A DNA stretch of 64,000 nucleotides, taken from contig NZ_CP016364.1 in assembly GCF_001888185.1 (NCBI RefSeq), positions 310,001 through 374,000 of the forward strand. The letters run 5' to 3'. This stretch comes from Phaeobacter porticola (GTDB taxonomy: Bacteria; Pseudomonadota; Alphaproteobacteria; Rhodobacterales; Rhodobacteraceae). The translations under genes and the position numbers were made by a program. The notes beneath the pieces were generated by a model. That model was not told where the DNA came from. It made no database searches and worked only from the letters and a program-made list of their open reading frames with translations. Below are positions 47,852-56,668 of the stretch, piece after piece (position 1 is the first letter of the stretch; every line of letters begins with the position of its first letter).

Positions 47852-48424
47852 TCAGCGATTGGCGCCGGGCACCCACAGCACGTCCCGCGCACCATTGTCA
47901 TTGGCGGCGCGCGACGCGACGAAGAACCAGTCAGACAACCGGTTGAGGTATTTGACAGCCGCTGGGTTGATGTCTTCTTGGGTTGCAAGATCTGTTGCCA
48001 GCCGTTCGGCGCGCCGCGCCACCGTTCGGCACACATGCAAATGGGCGGACAGCGCAGCGCCACCAGGCAGGACAAAGCTGCGCAGCGGAGACAATTCCGC
48101 ATTCATGACGTCGATTTCGGCTTCCAGTCGGTTGATCTGGGCATCGGCTATGCGCAGCGGCGGGTATTCTGCACCGGCGTCTTTGTCCATTTCAGGCCGA
48201 CATAAGTCTGCCCCCAGATCGAAGAGATCGTTCTGGATTCTGGCAAGCGCAGTGTCCATCTCGCCATTGGCCTCCAGACGGGCGACCCCGACAAAAGCGT
48301 TCAGCTCATCCGAGGTGCCATAGGCGTTGACGCGGGCGGAATGTTTGGCAACTCGGTCGCCGTTCCCCAGTGCTGTGTCACCTTTATCACCGGTGCGGGT
48401 GTAGATTTTGTTCAATACGACCAT
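47852..48424 (-). CDS. cob(I)alamin adenosyltransferase, PduO type
   Basis: Makes adenosylcobalamin from cob(I)alamin and ATP, the cofactor of ethylmalonyl-CoA and methylmalonyl-CoA mutases. 190 residues, helical bundle. NKIYTRTGDKGDTALGNGDRV is the ATP-binding N-terminus; VNAYGTSDELNAFVGVARL, LRSFVLPGGAALSAHLHVCRTVARRAER and KYLNRLSDWFFVASR complete the signature. Starts 3 bases after the HIG1-like gene. Fits the B12-dependent carbon route indicated by mcd. Confidence 0.95.
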   Translation of the reverse strand: MVVLNKIYTRTGDKGDTALGNGDRVAKHSARVNAYGTSDELNAFVGVARLEANGEMDTALARIQNDLFDLGADLCRPEMDKDAGAEYPPLRIADAQINRLEAEIDVMNAELSPLRSFVLPGGAALSAHLHVCRTVARRAERLATDLATQEDINPAAVKYLNRLSDWFFVASRAANDNGARDVLWVPGANR

Positions 48425-48427
48425 GGA

Positions 48428-48634
48428 TCACTGGCCCCCTTGGTTGCGAAGGTAGACGTAGCCAAGGATTAAGACCACGGCGAGAAACTGAAACAGGATG
48501 CGAAGGCGCATCATCTTGTTTGCGTATTTGGCACTAAAGGCGCCACCCGCGCCGAAACTGCCTATGCCGATCACCAGCACGATGACGGTTGCCGCGATCG
48601 CTGCAATCGCCAGGAAATAGAGCGGATCGCCCAT
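48428..48634 (-). CDS. HIG1-domain-like twin transmembrane protein
   Basis: 68 residues: two membrane helices (LAIAAIAATVIVLVIGIGSF and LFQFLAVVLILGYVYL) joined by a polar loop with NKMMRLRILFQ, which fits the MRxRxxxQ motif of HIG1-domain proteins, known in mitochondria as respiratory-supercomplex factors. A role with terminal oxidases here is only inferred. It precedes the adenosyltransferase gene by 3 bases, so they form an operon. Confidence 0.72.
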   Translation of the reverse strand: MGDPLYFLAIAAIAATVIVLVIGIGSFGAGGAFSAKYANKMMRLRILFQFLAVVLILGYVYLRNQGGQ

Positions 48635-48700
48635 CTTCTGAATTCCTTATCTTGGACGTCGCAGCATGTTGTCACCATGACTAACGCCGCCACGCACTGG

Positions 48701-49531
48701 CTATCTAAGCCGCGCCAGAATGCGGTCAATTGCCCGTGTTGTCAGGACCCGTTTTAACACGCCGCCCAGATGCGTGGGTATGGTGACATAGTAGCGCGGA
48801 TGCGGGTGTTTGCTCTCGCACGCATGAATCAGCTTGGCAGTGACGGCTGAGGCAGGCAATTCGAAACGATCAGGTCCGCTGCTTTCGTAAAGGCGTTTCA
48901 GCAGGCTTTGCTCATAGCGGTCGCGCAGAGCTGAGTTCTTCCAATCTACATATTGTTCGAAATGGGGGATCGCTTTTTCGCGAATCTTCGACGTGATGGG
49001 GCCAGGTTCGATTAGAACCACGTTTATGCCGCTGTCACGGAGCTCTACCCGCATGGTGTCAGTCAGGCCCTCAATGGCATGTTTTGTTGCCACATAGGCC
49101 CCACGCCAGGGAAAACTGACAAATCCGAGGATCGAAGAATTCTGTATAATGCGGCCATGGCCCTGTGCTCGCATAACGGGGATCACTTGTCGGGTCAGCT
49201 CGTGCCAGCCAAAGACATTGCTCTCAAAGATCGCGCGCAGCCCATCGGTCGATACATCTTCAACCGCGCCGGGCAACCCGTGGGCACCGTTGTTGAATAA
49301 GACATCAAGCCTGCCACCGGTATGCTCCAGCACATCTTCCAAACCGCTGCGCAGCGTTTCAGAGTCGGTGTAATCCATGAGCGGGCTGACAAACCCCTGT
49401 GCCCGCAGCCGGTCGCAATCCACCCTTCTCCGGCAAGCGGCAAAAACGGTCCAGCCGCGTTCACGCATGCCATGTGCTGCATCCAGGCCAATCCCGGAAG
49501 AGCAGCCCGTAATCAGTATTGTTTTTTGCAT
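48701..49531 (-). CDS. short-chain dehydrogenase/reductase, substrate unknown
   Basis: 276 residues, classical SDR. Cofactor motif TGCSSGIG (8-15), NNGAHG in place of the usual NNAG, catalytic S133, Y146 and K150 (YVATK), and a C-terminal extension (HPHPRYYVTIPTHLGGVLKRVL) seen in SDR relatives of retinol- or sterol-type dehydrogenases. R near the end of strand 2 (AACRRRVDCDRL) suggests NADPH. Monocistronic. Confidence 0.88.
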   Translation of the reverse strand: MQKTILITGCSSGIGLDAAHGMRERGWTVFAACRRRVDCDRLRAQGFVSPLMDYTDSETLRSGLEDVLEHTGGRLDVLFNNGAHGLPGAVEDVSTDGLRAIFESNVFGWHELTRQVIPVMRAQGHGRIIQNSSILGFVSFPWRGAYVATKHAIEGLTDTMRVELRDSGINVVLIEPGPITSKIREKAIPHFEQYVDWKNSALRDRYEQSLLKRLYESSGPDRFELPASAVTAKLIHACESKHPHPRYYVTIPTHLGGVLKRVLTTRAIDRILARLR

Positions 49532-49564
49532 AAAGCCCCTCGCGCGGTCACCTGTACCGGCGCT

Positions 49565-50257
49565 TTATGGGCGTTTCTGACTCACCAGGGAAGCGGCAAT
49601 CCAGCCGACCTTGCCGTCTTTTACAGTGCGCAGGTGCAACCAGCCAGTACCGATGTCTTCAAACACGATGACTTCTTCGCCATTGGTGAGCCGATCCATG
49701 ACCGGGTAGACCGTGCCGGGCCCTGAACGCATGTTGACACGGGTCGCGGTGATCTTGCGAATGTCGTCGCGCGGTTCCAGCAGGATGTCCTGCGGTGCGG
49801 ATGTCTCGTCTCGAATCGTGTTCTGGACGGAAGGCAGGGCAGACAACCCATTGGAAAGCGACGCCAACTGGATCGTTGCCCCCGCTTCTGCGCCACTTTC
49901 GAAACCCGCGTTGCTTACTGAAAATGCGGAGTCGCTGTTTCCAATCCCATTTCCAACCGCTGCAATTTGCTCCATCGCGACGCGAGAGCGCAATGTCGGA
50001 TCTGCCGCTGGCCGGACCGATTTTGCATTGAGGCGCAGCGCGGATGTATTTGCATTGGGACGCAGCGCTACCTTGCTGACCAAAGATTCTGCGGTAACTG
50101 CAGTGGATCGTGCTGGCGTTGGCTGTGGCGCGAAAGCGGCCTTGGCAATATCAATAGCCGCAGAGGGCCCTTTCGGCGGTTCAAAGTCAGCACCTCCACT
50201 GGCCTCATAAAACCCCCAACCCAAAAACAAGAACGATGCAATAACAAAGCGTGACAT
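49565..50257 (-). CDS. SH3-domain protein with N-terminal membrane anchor or signal
   Basis: 230 residues. FVIASFLFLGWGFYEA is a signal peptide or anchor; then comes a low-complexity Ala/Ser/Pro-rich stretch of about 130 residues. The bacterial SH3b domain is at about 167-226: ITATRVNMRSGPGTVYPVMDRLTNGEE, IGTGWLHLR and GKVGWIAASLV. Such domains bind cell-wall peptides, so an envelope role is likely. Divergent from parC. Confidence 0.85.
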   Translation of the reverse strand: MSRFVIASFLFLGWGFYEASGGADFEPPKGPSAAIDIAKAAFAPQPTPARSTAVTAESLVSKVALRPNANTSALRLNAKSVRPAADPTLRSRVAMEQIAAVGNGIGNSDSAFSVSNAGFESGAEAGATIQLASLSNGLSALPSVQNTIRDETSAPQDILLEPRDDIRKITATRVNMRSGPGTVYPVMDRLTNGEEVIVFEDIGTGWLHLRTVKDGKVGWIAASLVSQKRP

Positions 50258-50568
50258 ATACTGATCCCCCCCAGGATGAGCTGGAAAAACTGTGCAAATT
50301 CATGAGTGTCAGGCTTCTGCCCGTCTGCAAGTAGTACGCACCTGCGGCACAGATTGTTCCGGCTTAATTCAAAATAACGCAGTTTGCTGAGTCGCAACAG
50401 GGGAGAGTGGGGCGCATTCTCCCCCAAGCCTGTCTGGTGGCTCAGGATGGATGCGGCCATCGGTCAGCCCACCGTCAATGGGTTCAGCATTTGCGATAAG
50501 TGGGGGTAACTTCGCATTTTCGTTCGGCCCCGCTTTACCAAGTCCTGAGGGGGCAGTATCACGAATGC
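50258..50568. other. 311-base divergent region between the SH3-protein gene and parC
   Basis: Contains a 7-bp stem GGGGAGA/TCTCCCC (50400-50406 with 50418-50424) and an A/T-rich segment (TTAATTCAAAATAACG near 50363) that may hold promoters. I see no RNA gene or reading frame I would support. Confidence 0.4.
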
Positions 50569-52917
50569 ATGACCGACCTGGTAGATGATCAAGACATTCC
50601 CGATTCCCCCGAAACCGGAGAAGTGCTGGAACCGCTGCGCCGCGCGATTGGCGAGCGTTACCTGACATATGCGCTCAGCACCATTATGCACCGGGCTTTG
50701 CCTGATGCGCGTGATGGCCTGAAACCGGTGCATCGCCGCATTCTCTACGCCATGAGCCGCCTGCGACTCACCTCCACCGGTGGCTTTCTGAAATCGGCCA
50801 AGATTTCAGGTGATACCATGGGGGATTTTCACCCGCATGGTGACGCGGCGATTTACGACGCGATGGCGCGGCTCGCCCAGGAATTCAACGTCCGCTATCC
50901 CCTGGTCGATGGTCAGGGCAACTTTGGCAACATTGATGGCGATAACCCGGCTGCCTCGCGCTACACCGAAGCACGGATGACCTTTGTCGCCGAGGCGATG
51001 TTGGATGGGCTGGCTGAGAATGCCGTCGATTTCCGCGATAACTACGACGGGCGTCTGACGGAACCTGCGGTCCTGCCGGCCACTTTCCCGAATATCCTTG
51101 CCAATGGTGCAGCCGGTATCGCTGTGGGTATGGCGACCAATATTCCGCCGCATAATATCAGCGAGCTGATCGACGCCTGCCTGCATCTGATCAAGACACC
51201 AGATGCGCGTGACGATACGTTGTTGAATTATGTGCCAGGACCGGATTTCCCCACTGGCGGCGTGATTGTCGAACCGCGCGAGAGTATCGCCAAGGCCTAC
51301 ACCACGGGCCGCGGCTCATTTCGTCTGCGCTGTACCCATGAGATCGAGGATCTTGGGCGAGGTCAGTGGCAGATCGTTGTAACCGAAATCCCCTATCAGG
51401 TGCAGAAATCCAAACTGATCGAGAAGATCGCTGAGCTGATCCAGACCAAAAAAATCCCGATCCTTGCCGATGTTCGCGATGAATCGGCCGAGGATATCCG
51501 CATCATTCTGGAGCCGAAGTCCAAGAACGTGGATCCCGAAGTGCTAATGAACATGATGTTCCGCAATTCGGATCTGGAAATTCGCTTTAGCCTTAACATG
51601 AATGTGCTGATCGACGGCGTCACACCCAAGGTTTGTTCGATGAAAGAGGTGCTGCGCGCCTTTCTCGACCACCGTCGCGACGTCCTGCAGCGCCGCTCTC
51701 AGCACCGGATGGATAAGATCGATCACCGGCTTGAGGTGCTGGAAGGCTTCATCATTGCCTTCCTCAACCTGGACCGGGTGATCGACATCATTCGCTATGA
51801 TGATGATCCCAAGGCTGCGCTGATGCGCGAGGACTGGGATCAGGATCATCCCCGTGCCTTGACGGAGGTGGATTATGTCACGCCTGCTGCTGGCGCGGGA
51901 GAGTTGAGCGAAGTGCAGGCCGAGGCCATACTCAACATGCGTTTGCGCAGTTTGCGCCGCTTGGAAGAGATTGAATTGGTCCGCGAACGCGATGCCTTGC
52001 GCGACGAACGTGCCGGATTGGTCGAATTACTGGCCTCGCAGGACCAGCAATGGACCCGGATCGCGGAACAGTTGAAAGACACCAAGAAACAATTTGGCAA
52101 AGACTACGAGGGAGGCGCCCGTCGCACCCGCTTTGCCGAGGCCGGCGAAGTCGAAGAAGTGCCGTTGGAGGCGATGATCGACCGCGAGCCGATCACTGTC
52201 GTATGTTCCCAGATGGGGTGGATTCGGGCGATGACGGGCCATATCGACCTGGGGCGCGAATTGAAGTTCAAGGATGGCGATGGTCCGCGCTTCATCTTTC
52301 ATGCCGAAACCACAGACCGGCTGCTGGTCTTTGCCTCCAATGGTCGCTTCTACACCCTCTCGGCTGCCAATCTGCCGGGTGGGCGTGGCATGGGGGAACC
52401 GCTTCGACTGATCGTTGATTTGCCCAATGAGGTCGAAATCGTCGACATCCTGATCCATAACCCAGAGGGGCGTCTGCTCGTGGCCTCCTCGGCGGGCAAT
52501 GGGTTTATTTGCGCCGAGAAGGAGATCGTGGCCCAGACGCGCAGCGGTAAGCAGGTGTTGAACGTCAAAAACGATGACCGCGCCAAGATTTGCATCCCGG
52601 TGACGGGTGACCACGTTGCGGTGGTGTCTGAGAATGGCAAATTCCTTGTCTTCGCAGTTGAGGAAATGCCGGAACTGACCCGAGGCAAGGGCGTACGCCT
52701 GCAGAAATATAATATGGCGCGTGGCAAACAGGGGTCGCTCGAACTGGATGGCGGTCTCAGCGATGTTACCACCTTTAATTGGGACGATGGCCTGAGCTGG
52801 GAAATGGGCGGCGGCAAGACCCGCCATGAAACCGATCTGGCGCAGTGGCTGGGCAAGCGTGCCGGCATCGGCAAACGTCCGCCCTATGGCTTTCCGCGTG
52901 ACTACAAGTTCCAATAG
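50569..52917 (+). CDS. parC: DNA topoisomerase IV subunit A
   Basis: Decatenates replicated chromosomes with ParE. 782 residues from ATG 50569. EPLRRAIGERYLTYALSTIMHRALPDARDGLKPVHRRIL is the conserved start; the DNA-cleaving tyrosine is Y132 in AASRYTEARM; the GyrA-like tower and the EFGAGN-like repeats of a beta-pinwheel C-terminal domain follow from about 500. The residues equal to E. coli Ser80 and Glu84 are Ala93 and Asp97 (HPHGDAAIYDA), a combination linked elsewhere to naturally lower fluoroquinolone sensitivity. No parE nearby. Confidence 0.95.
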   Translation: MTDLVDDQDIPDSPETGEVLEPLRRAIGERYLTYALSTIMHRALPDARDGLKPVHRRILYAMSRLRLTSTGGFLKSAKISGDTMGDFHPHGDAAIYDAMARLAQEFNVRYPLVDGQGNFGNIDGDNPAASRYTEARMTFVAEAMLDGLAENAVDFRDNYDGRLTEPAVLPATFPNILANGAAGIAVGMATNIPPHNISELIDACLHLIKTPDARDDTLLNYVPGPDFPTGGVIVEPRESIAKAYTTGRGSFRLRCTHEIEDLGRGQWQIVVTEIPYQVQKSKLIEKIAELIQTKKIPILADVRDESAEDIRIILEPKSKNVDPEVLMNMMFRNSDLEIRFSLNMNVLIDGVTPKVCSMKEVLRAFLDHRRDVLQRRSQHRMDKIDHRLEVLEGFIIAFLNLDRVIDIIRYDDDPKAALMREDWDQDHPRALTEVDYVTPAAGAGELSEVQAEAILNMRLRSLRRLEEIELVRERDALRDERAGLVELLASQDQQWTRIAEQLKDTKKQFGKDYEGGARRTRFAEAGEVEEVPLEAMIDREPITVVCSQMGWIRAMTGHIDLGRELKFKDGDGPRFIFHAETTDRLLVFASNGRFYTLSAANLPGGRGMGEPLRLIVDLPNEVEIVDILIHNPEGRLLVASSAGNGFICAEKEIVAQTRSGKQVLNVKNDDRAKICIPVTGDHVAVVSENGKFLVFAVEEMPELTRGKGVRLQKYNMARGKQGSLELDGGLSDVTTFNWDDGLSWEMGGGKTRHETDLAQWLGKRAGIGKRPPYGFPRDYKFQ

Positions 52918-53043
52918 GGCGCTTCTGGGTGCCTCAAACCTGTGACCTCAACGCCACCCGCGGGGTCCGGTCGGCCAATATGGCTTTACCGGTTCCATAT
53001 GGGGCGGCTATCTGGGGCACATGTTCATCAAAATGAGATTGCT

Positions 53044-53682
53044 ATGATCCGGATCTTCGCTCTCCTGGCCGCTATGGTCTCCGTTGCTGCCTGCACCGCA
53101 GCGGCCCCAGACGAACCACTGGAAGATCTAGGCGCCTTTAAACTGGGGCATAATATCGTCATCGCCTCCAAGGTGCAGATGGTGCCAGGTTCACGTGAAG
53201 TGTCCAAGGACGAATGGGTCGATATCCTTACCAATGAGGTTGGAGCGCGGTTCAGCCAGTACGATGGCGACAAGCTCTATCACTTTGGAATCAGCGTCGA
53301 AGGCTATTTTGTCGCGCCCGGTGGCGTGCCGCTGGTGCTCAGCCCAAAATCGGTTCTGGCTATCAATGTAACCGTCTGGGATGACGCCGCAGGCACCAAG
53401 CTGAACGAGAAGGTCAAGAAATTTACAGTGTTTGAGACCACCACTGCCGATAGTTTCCTGGTGGGGTCTGGTCACGCGCGTACCCGCGAGGAGCAGATGC
53501 GCGGTCTGGCCCGCAATGCGGTCGGTCAGATCGAAGACTGGCTGGTTGCACAGCGGAAGGAAAGCGACTGGTTCGCACCGGAGCCTGGCAGCGCTGCTGC
53601 CATTGCCGCGGCCAAAGCGTCTGAGGCGGGAGCCATTTCCGAAAAGGCGGTCACCGAGGTGGAGGCAAAACCCGCCAGCTAG
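53044..53682 (+). CDS. putative lipoprotein of unknown function
   Basis: 212 residues from ATG 53044. The signal MIRIFALLAAMVSVAAC ends in a lipobox with C17. The mature part contains FKLGHNIVIASKVQMVPGSREVSKDEW, YHFGISVEGYFVAPGGVPLVLSPKSVLAINVTVWDDA and a Glu/Ala-rich C-terminal tail (SAAAIAAAKASEAGAISEKA). The tail is low complexity and probably extended or coiled. I recall similar envelope proteins in Rhodobacterales, without function. It lies between parC and tuf on the same strand. Confidence 0.75.
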   Translation: MIRIFALLAAMVSVAACTAAAPDEPLEDLGAFKLGHNIVIASKVQMVPGSREVSKDEWVDILTNEVGARFSQYDGDKLYHFGISVEGYFVAPGGVPLVLSPKSVLAINVTVWDDAAGTKLNEKVKKFTVFETTTADSFLVGSGHARTREEQMRGLARNAVGQIEDWLVAQRKESDWFAPEPGSAAAIAAAKASEAGAISEKAVTEVEAKPAS

Positions 53683-53691
53683 CCATTTTAG

Positions 53692-53709
53692 GGCCGTCGA
53701 TGCACGGCC
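53692..53709 (+). terminator. hairpin after the lipoprotein gene
   Basis: GGCCGT (53692-53697) pairs with ACGGCC (53704-53709) over 6 bases, directly after the stop codon. No U-run follows; weak or Rho-dependent. Confidence 0.35.
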
Positions 53710-53844
53710 TTGGGCTGGGCCGTCAGGCGGGTCGATTTACGCACATATTCTATGCGCCATTGGGCGCCGCCGAAGCCAATCCACAACGACGTGACATGTT
53801 GCCGCCAATTGGCAGGCAATCGTCTCTGGACGTACAGGAACGGG

Positions 53845-53873
53845 TTGATTTTCGTCAGCAAACCAAATAAGCC
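53845..53873 (+). promoter_or_regulatory. candidate promoter of tuf
   Basis: TTGATT (53845-53850) and TAAGCC (53868-53873) with a 17-base spacer, about 60 bases before the tuf ATG. The spacer is A-rich (AGCAAACCAAA). Confidence 0.4.
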
Positions 53874-53933
53874 GCGCGCGCAGAGGAAATTCGGGTCGCG
53901 TTTCGACCCCCAATTCAAAAGGGCGCCTACAGA

Positions 53934-55109
53934 ATGGCTAAGGAAAAGTTTGAACGTACAAAACCGCACGTCAACATCGGCACCATCGGCCACGTTGACC
54001 ACGGCAAGACCACGCTGACCGCAGCGATCACCAAATATTTTGGTGACTTCAAAGCCTACGACCAGATCGACGGCGCACCCGAAGAAAAAGCCCGCGGCAT
54101 CACCATTTCGACCGCGCACGTCGAGTATGAGACCGAAGGCCGTCACTACGCCCACGTCGACTGCCCCGGCCACGCTGACTATGTGAAGAACATGATCACC
54201 GGTGCGGCGCAGATGGACGGCGCGATCCTGGTTGTGAACGCAGCTGACGGCCCGATGCCGCAGACCCGCGAGCACATCCTGCTGGGCCGCCAGGTTGGCA
54301 TCCCGCACATGGTTGTCTTCATGAACAAGGTTGACCAGGTCGACGACGAAGAGCTCCTGGAGCTGGTCGAAATGGAAATCCGCGAGCTGCTGTCGTCTTA
54401 CGACTACCCCGGCGACGATATCCCGATCATCGCAGGCTCGGCTCTGGCCGCTATGGAAGGCAACAAGCCTGAAATCGGCGAAGAGAAGATCAAAGAGCTG
54501 ATGGCAGCTGTTGATGAGTACATCCCGACCCCTGCACGTGCGGTTGACCAGCCGTTCCTGATGCCGGTTGAAGATGTGTTCTCGATCTCTGGCCGTGGTA
54601 CGGTTGTTACGGGGCGTGTTGAGCGTGGCGTGATCAACGTTGGCGATTCGATCGAAATCGTTGGTATCCGCGACACCAAGACCACCACCTGCACCGGTGT
54701 TGAAATGTTCCGCAAGCTGCTGGACCGTGGTGAAGCCGGCGACAACATTGGCGCCCTGCTGCGCGGTATCGACCGTGACGGTGTTGAGCGTGGCCAGGTT
54801 CTGTGTGCCCCCAAGTCGGTGAACCCGCACACCAAGTTCGAAGCCGAGGCTTATATCCTGACCAAGGAAGAAGGCGGCCGTCACACGCCGTTCTTTGCGA
54901 ACTACCGTCCGCAGTTCTACTTCCGGACCACCGACGTGACCGGCACCGTGACCCTTCCCGAGGGGACCGAGATGGTTATGCCCGGCGACAACCTGAAGTT
55001 CGACGTTGAACTGATCGCGCCGATCGCAATGGAAAACGGCCTGCGTTTCGCCATCCGCGAAGGCGGCCGCACCGTCGGCGCCGGCGTCGTGTCGAAAATC
55101 ACTGAGTAA
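53934..55109 (+). CDS. tuf: elongation factor Tu
   Basis: Delivers aminoacyl-tRNA to the ribosome. 391 residues, standard length. G1 is GHVDHGKT (19-26), effector loop [16 protein letters not shown]3 DCPGHADY, G4 NKVDQ, then domains 2 ([18 protein letters not shown]) and 3 ([20 protein letters not shown]). Codon use is strongly biased, as in other highly expressed genes. In many alphaproteobacteria a tuf copy is followed closely by tRNA-Trp, secE and nusG; here about 2.4 kb lie before the tRNA. Confidence 0.98.
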   Translation: MAKEKFERTKPHVNIGTIGHVDHGKTTLTAAITKYFGDFKAYDQIDGAPEEKARGITISTAHVEYETEGRHYAHVDCPGHADYVKNMITGAAQMDGAILVVNAADGPMPQTREHILLGRQVGIPHMVVFMNKVDQVDDEELLELVEMEIRELLSSYDYPGDDIPIIAGSALAAMEGNKPEIGEEKIKELMAAVDEYIPTPARAVDQPFLMPVEDVFSISGRGTVVTGRVERGVINVGDSIEIVGIRDTKTTTCTGVEMFRKLLDRGEAGDNIGALLRGIDRDGVERGQVLCAPKSVNPHTKFEAEAYILTKEEGGRHTPFFANYRPQFYFRTTDVTGTVTLPEGTEMVMPGDNLKFDVELIAPIAMENGLRFAIREGGRTVGAGVVSKITE

Positions 55110-55510
55110 TTTTGGAAACCGTGGCGGCAGGCGGTTTTCCGCAGGAAAATCGCCGAGAATCCACTCGGTTCTGATTACAGAAAGGGCCTCCCTCGGGAGG
55201 CCCTTTTCTTTTGCAGCAGCGCCTGAACAGGGCAGGGACCGGCCAGGCGCCGGAGGCCGTCTTGCAAAAGCTCTGGCGAAGATTGTGGGACCGCAGGCGC
55301 GTCCGCTCCGGGTGCGATGCAACCGCGCCCGCCCGTTTGCCGGAGGTACTCCTTAGGCCAGAACACTTTTGTCTTTTGGGAAACCGTGTCCTGGGACCCA
55401 AGGTCGATTCCCGTCTCTGCCTGGATCTCGCTGCAGTGCAGAAAAGGGACGGATGTAAGTAAGCATGCTATGGCACGCAGAAGTTGGATGCGGAAAAATG
55501 CATTTTTGAC
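55110..55510. other. 401-base region between tuf and the IS3 remnant
   Basis: Contains the tuf terminator and then about 300 GC-rich bases with no reading frame, RNA gene or repeat I can support. It borders the left end of the IS remnant. Confidence 0.5.
55181..55210 (+). terminator. intrinsic terminator of tuf
   Basis: AAAGGGCCTCC (55181-55191) pairs with GGAGGCCCTTT (55196-55206) with a 4-base loop and a following TTTTCTTTTG. Strong. Confidence 0.92.
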
Positions 55511-56506
55511 TGAGCGGCCCCACTTGAGTGGTCCAATTTGAAAGTTAGTGCATGGTTGGCCTCTGGTCCATCGGGATGACGGCCTCGGGCGCAGGTGGGC
55601 GGTAGCCCAGGGCACTGTGTGGTCGCTTGGTGTTGTAGTGCCTTCTCCAGCCTTCGATGATGATTTGAGCCTCTCGCAGGGAATAGAAAACGTCCCCGTT
55701 CAGCAGTTCGTCGCGCATGCGCCCGTTGAAGCTCTCGCAAAATCCGTTCTCCCAAGGCGATCCTGGCTCGATATACGCGGTCTTTGCTCCCACAGCTTTG
55801 ATCCAGTCTCTGACGGCCTCGGCGATAAATTCTGGGCCGTTGTCCGAGCGAATGTAAACAGGCACGCCACGCAGGATAAACAGGTCGGTCAGCGCATCGA
55901 TGACCTCTGTAGAGTTTAGTTTCCGCTTCACCCGGATCGCCAGACACTCCCGACTGTGTTCGTCCAGAATGTTCAATGTCCTGAAAGCCCTGCCATCATC
56001 GGTTCGGTGATGTACGAAGTCGTACGACCAGACATGATTACGATACTCGGGACGCAGCCGGACACATGATCCGTCGTTCAGCCACAGTCGCCCTTTCTTC
56101 GGTTGTTTCATAGGCACTTAGAGCCCCTCACGTCGCCACAGGCGTTCGACACGTTTGTCATTCACTTGCCAGCCTGCATCTCTCAGCAGGGCAGCAACCC
56201 GTCGATAGCCATATCGGCCGTACTGGCGGGTCAGCTCGATCATGTTCGCGACCAAGCGCTCCTCGTCAGCACGTCCCTGCGGCACTCGCCGCTGTGTGGA
56301 TCGATGTTGGCCCAAAACACGACAAACGCGACGCTCCGTAACGCCGATCTGCCGGATCACATCTATGCGGGGCATGCCTTGCCCCATCAGAACTTCAACC
56401 TGCCGTAACTTCACGACAATCTCTTCAGGCTTGGGTCTCTTCGTCGCCATCTATGGTCCTCCGTTTCCTAATCATAGGGGCGGACCACTTCTTTGGGGGA
56501 GGCCCA
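55511..56506 (-). mobile_element. IS3-family insertion sequence remnant
   Basis: About 996 bases, coding strand minus. Imperfect terminal inverted repeats: left end 55511-55534 reads TGAGCGGCCCCACTTGAGTG then GTCC; the right end 56482-56506, read on the minus strand, gives TGGGCCTCCCCCAAAGAAGT then GGTCC, with the two ends sharing TG, GC, CCCC and AGTGGTCC. No 3-5 base target duplication is visible (GAC on the left, ACC on the right). Intact relatives are about 1.2 kb, so the element is shorter, agreeing with the internal deletion seen in the transposase. Confidence 0.85.
55545..56450 (-). pseudogene. IS3-family transposase, OrfA/OrfB fused by deletion and broken by a stop
   Basis: Read on the minus strand in one frame. 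Residues 1-39 are the OrfA start (RPKPEEIVVKLRQVEVLMGQ, IGVTE). They run directly into OrfB sequence (RRVCRVLGQHRSTQRRVPQG, GRYGYRRVAALLRDAGW), so the OrfA C-terminus with its leucine zipper, the frameshift site and the OrfB start are gone. After WRREGL there is an in-frame TAA (56118-56120), where relatives have a Lys codon, then [17 protein letters not shown] continues. The integrase core is still there: D in WSYDFV, D in [10 protein letters not shown] and E in [15 protein letters not shown]. Not able to transpose by itself. Confidence 0.88.
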
Positions 56507-56668
56507 ACCAGGGTTTTACACCCTGAGGCTGAGCGCAATCCGGTGCCGTTTGAACAGACTGGAAAGCAGATCAACAATCAGTGCGACCCTCGGGGCGCGC
56601 AGAGATGAGGGGTCGTCTCCAATTGGATGATCAATCCGCCACCGGAAACTGCATCTGAATACGCCTGA

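Noticed and set aside
53688-55322. 544-codon open frame on the minus strand across tuf
   Set aside because: It is antisense to EF-Tu, low in recognisable motifs and rich in Arg/His/Gln, as expected from the mirror of a biased, highly expressed gene.
55506-56511. Target-site duplication around the IS3 remnant
   Set aside because: Flanking bases (TTGAC and ACCAG) do not match over 3-5 positions.
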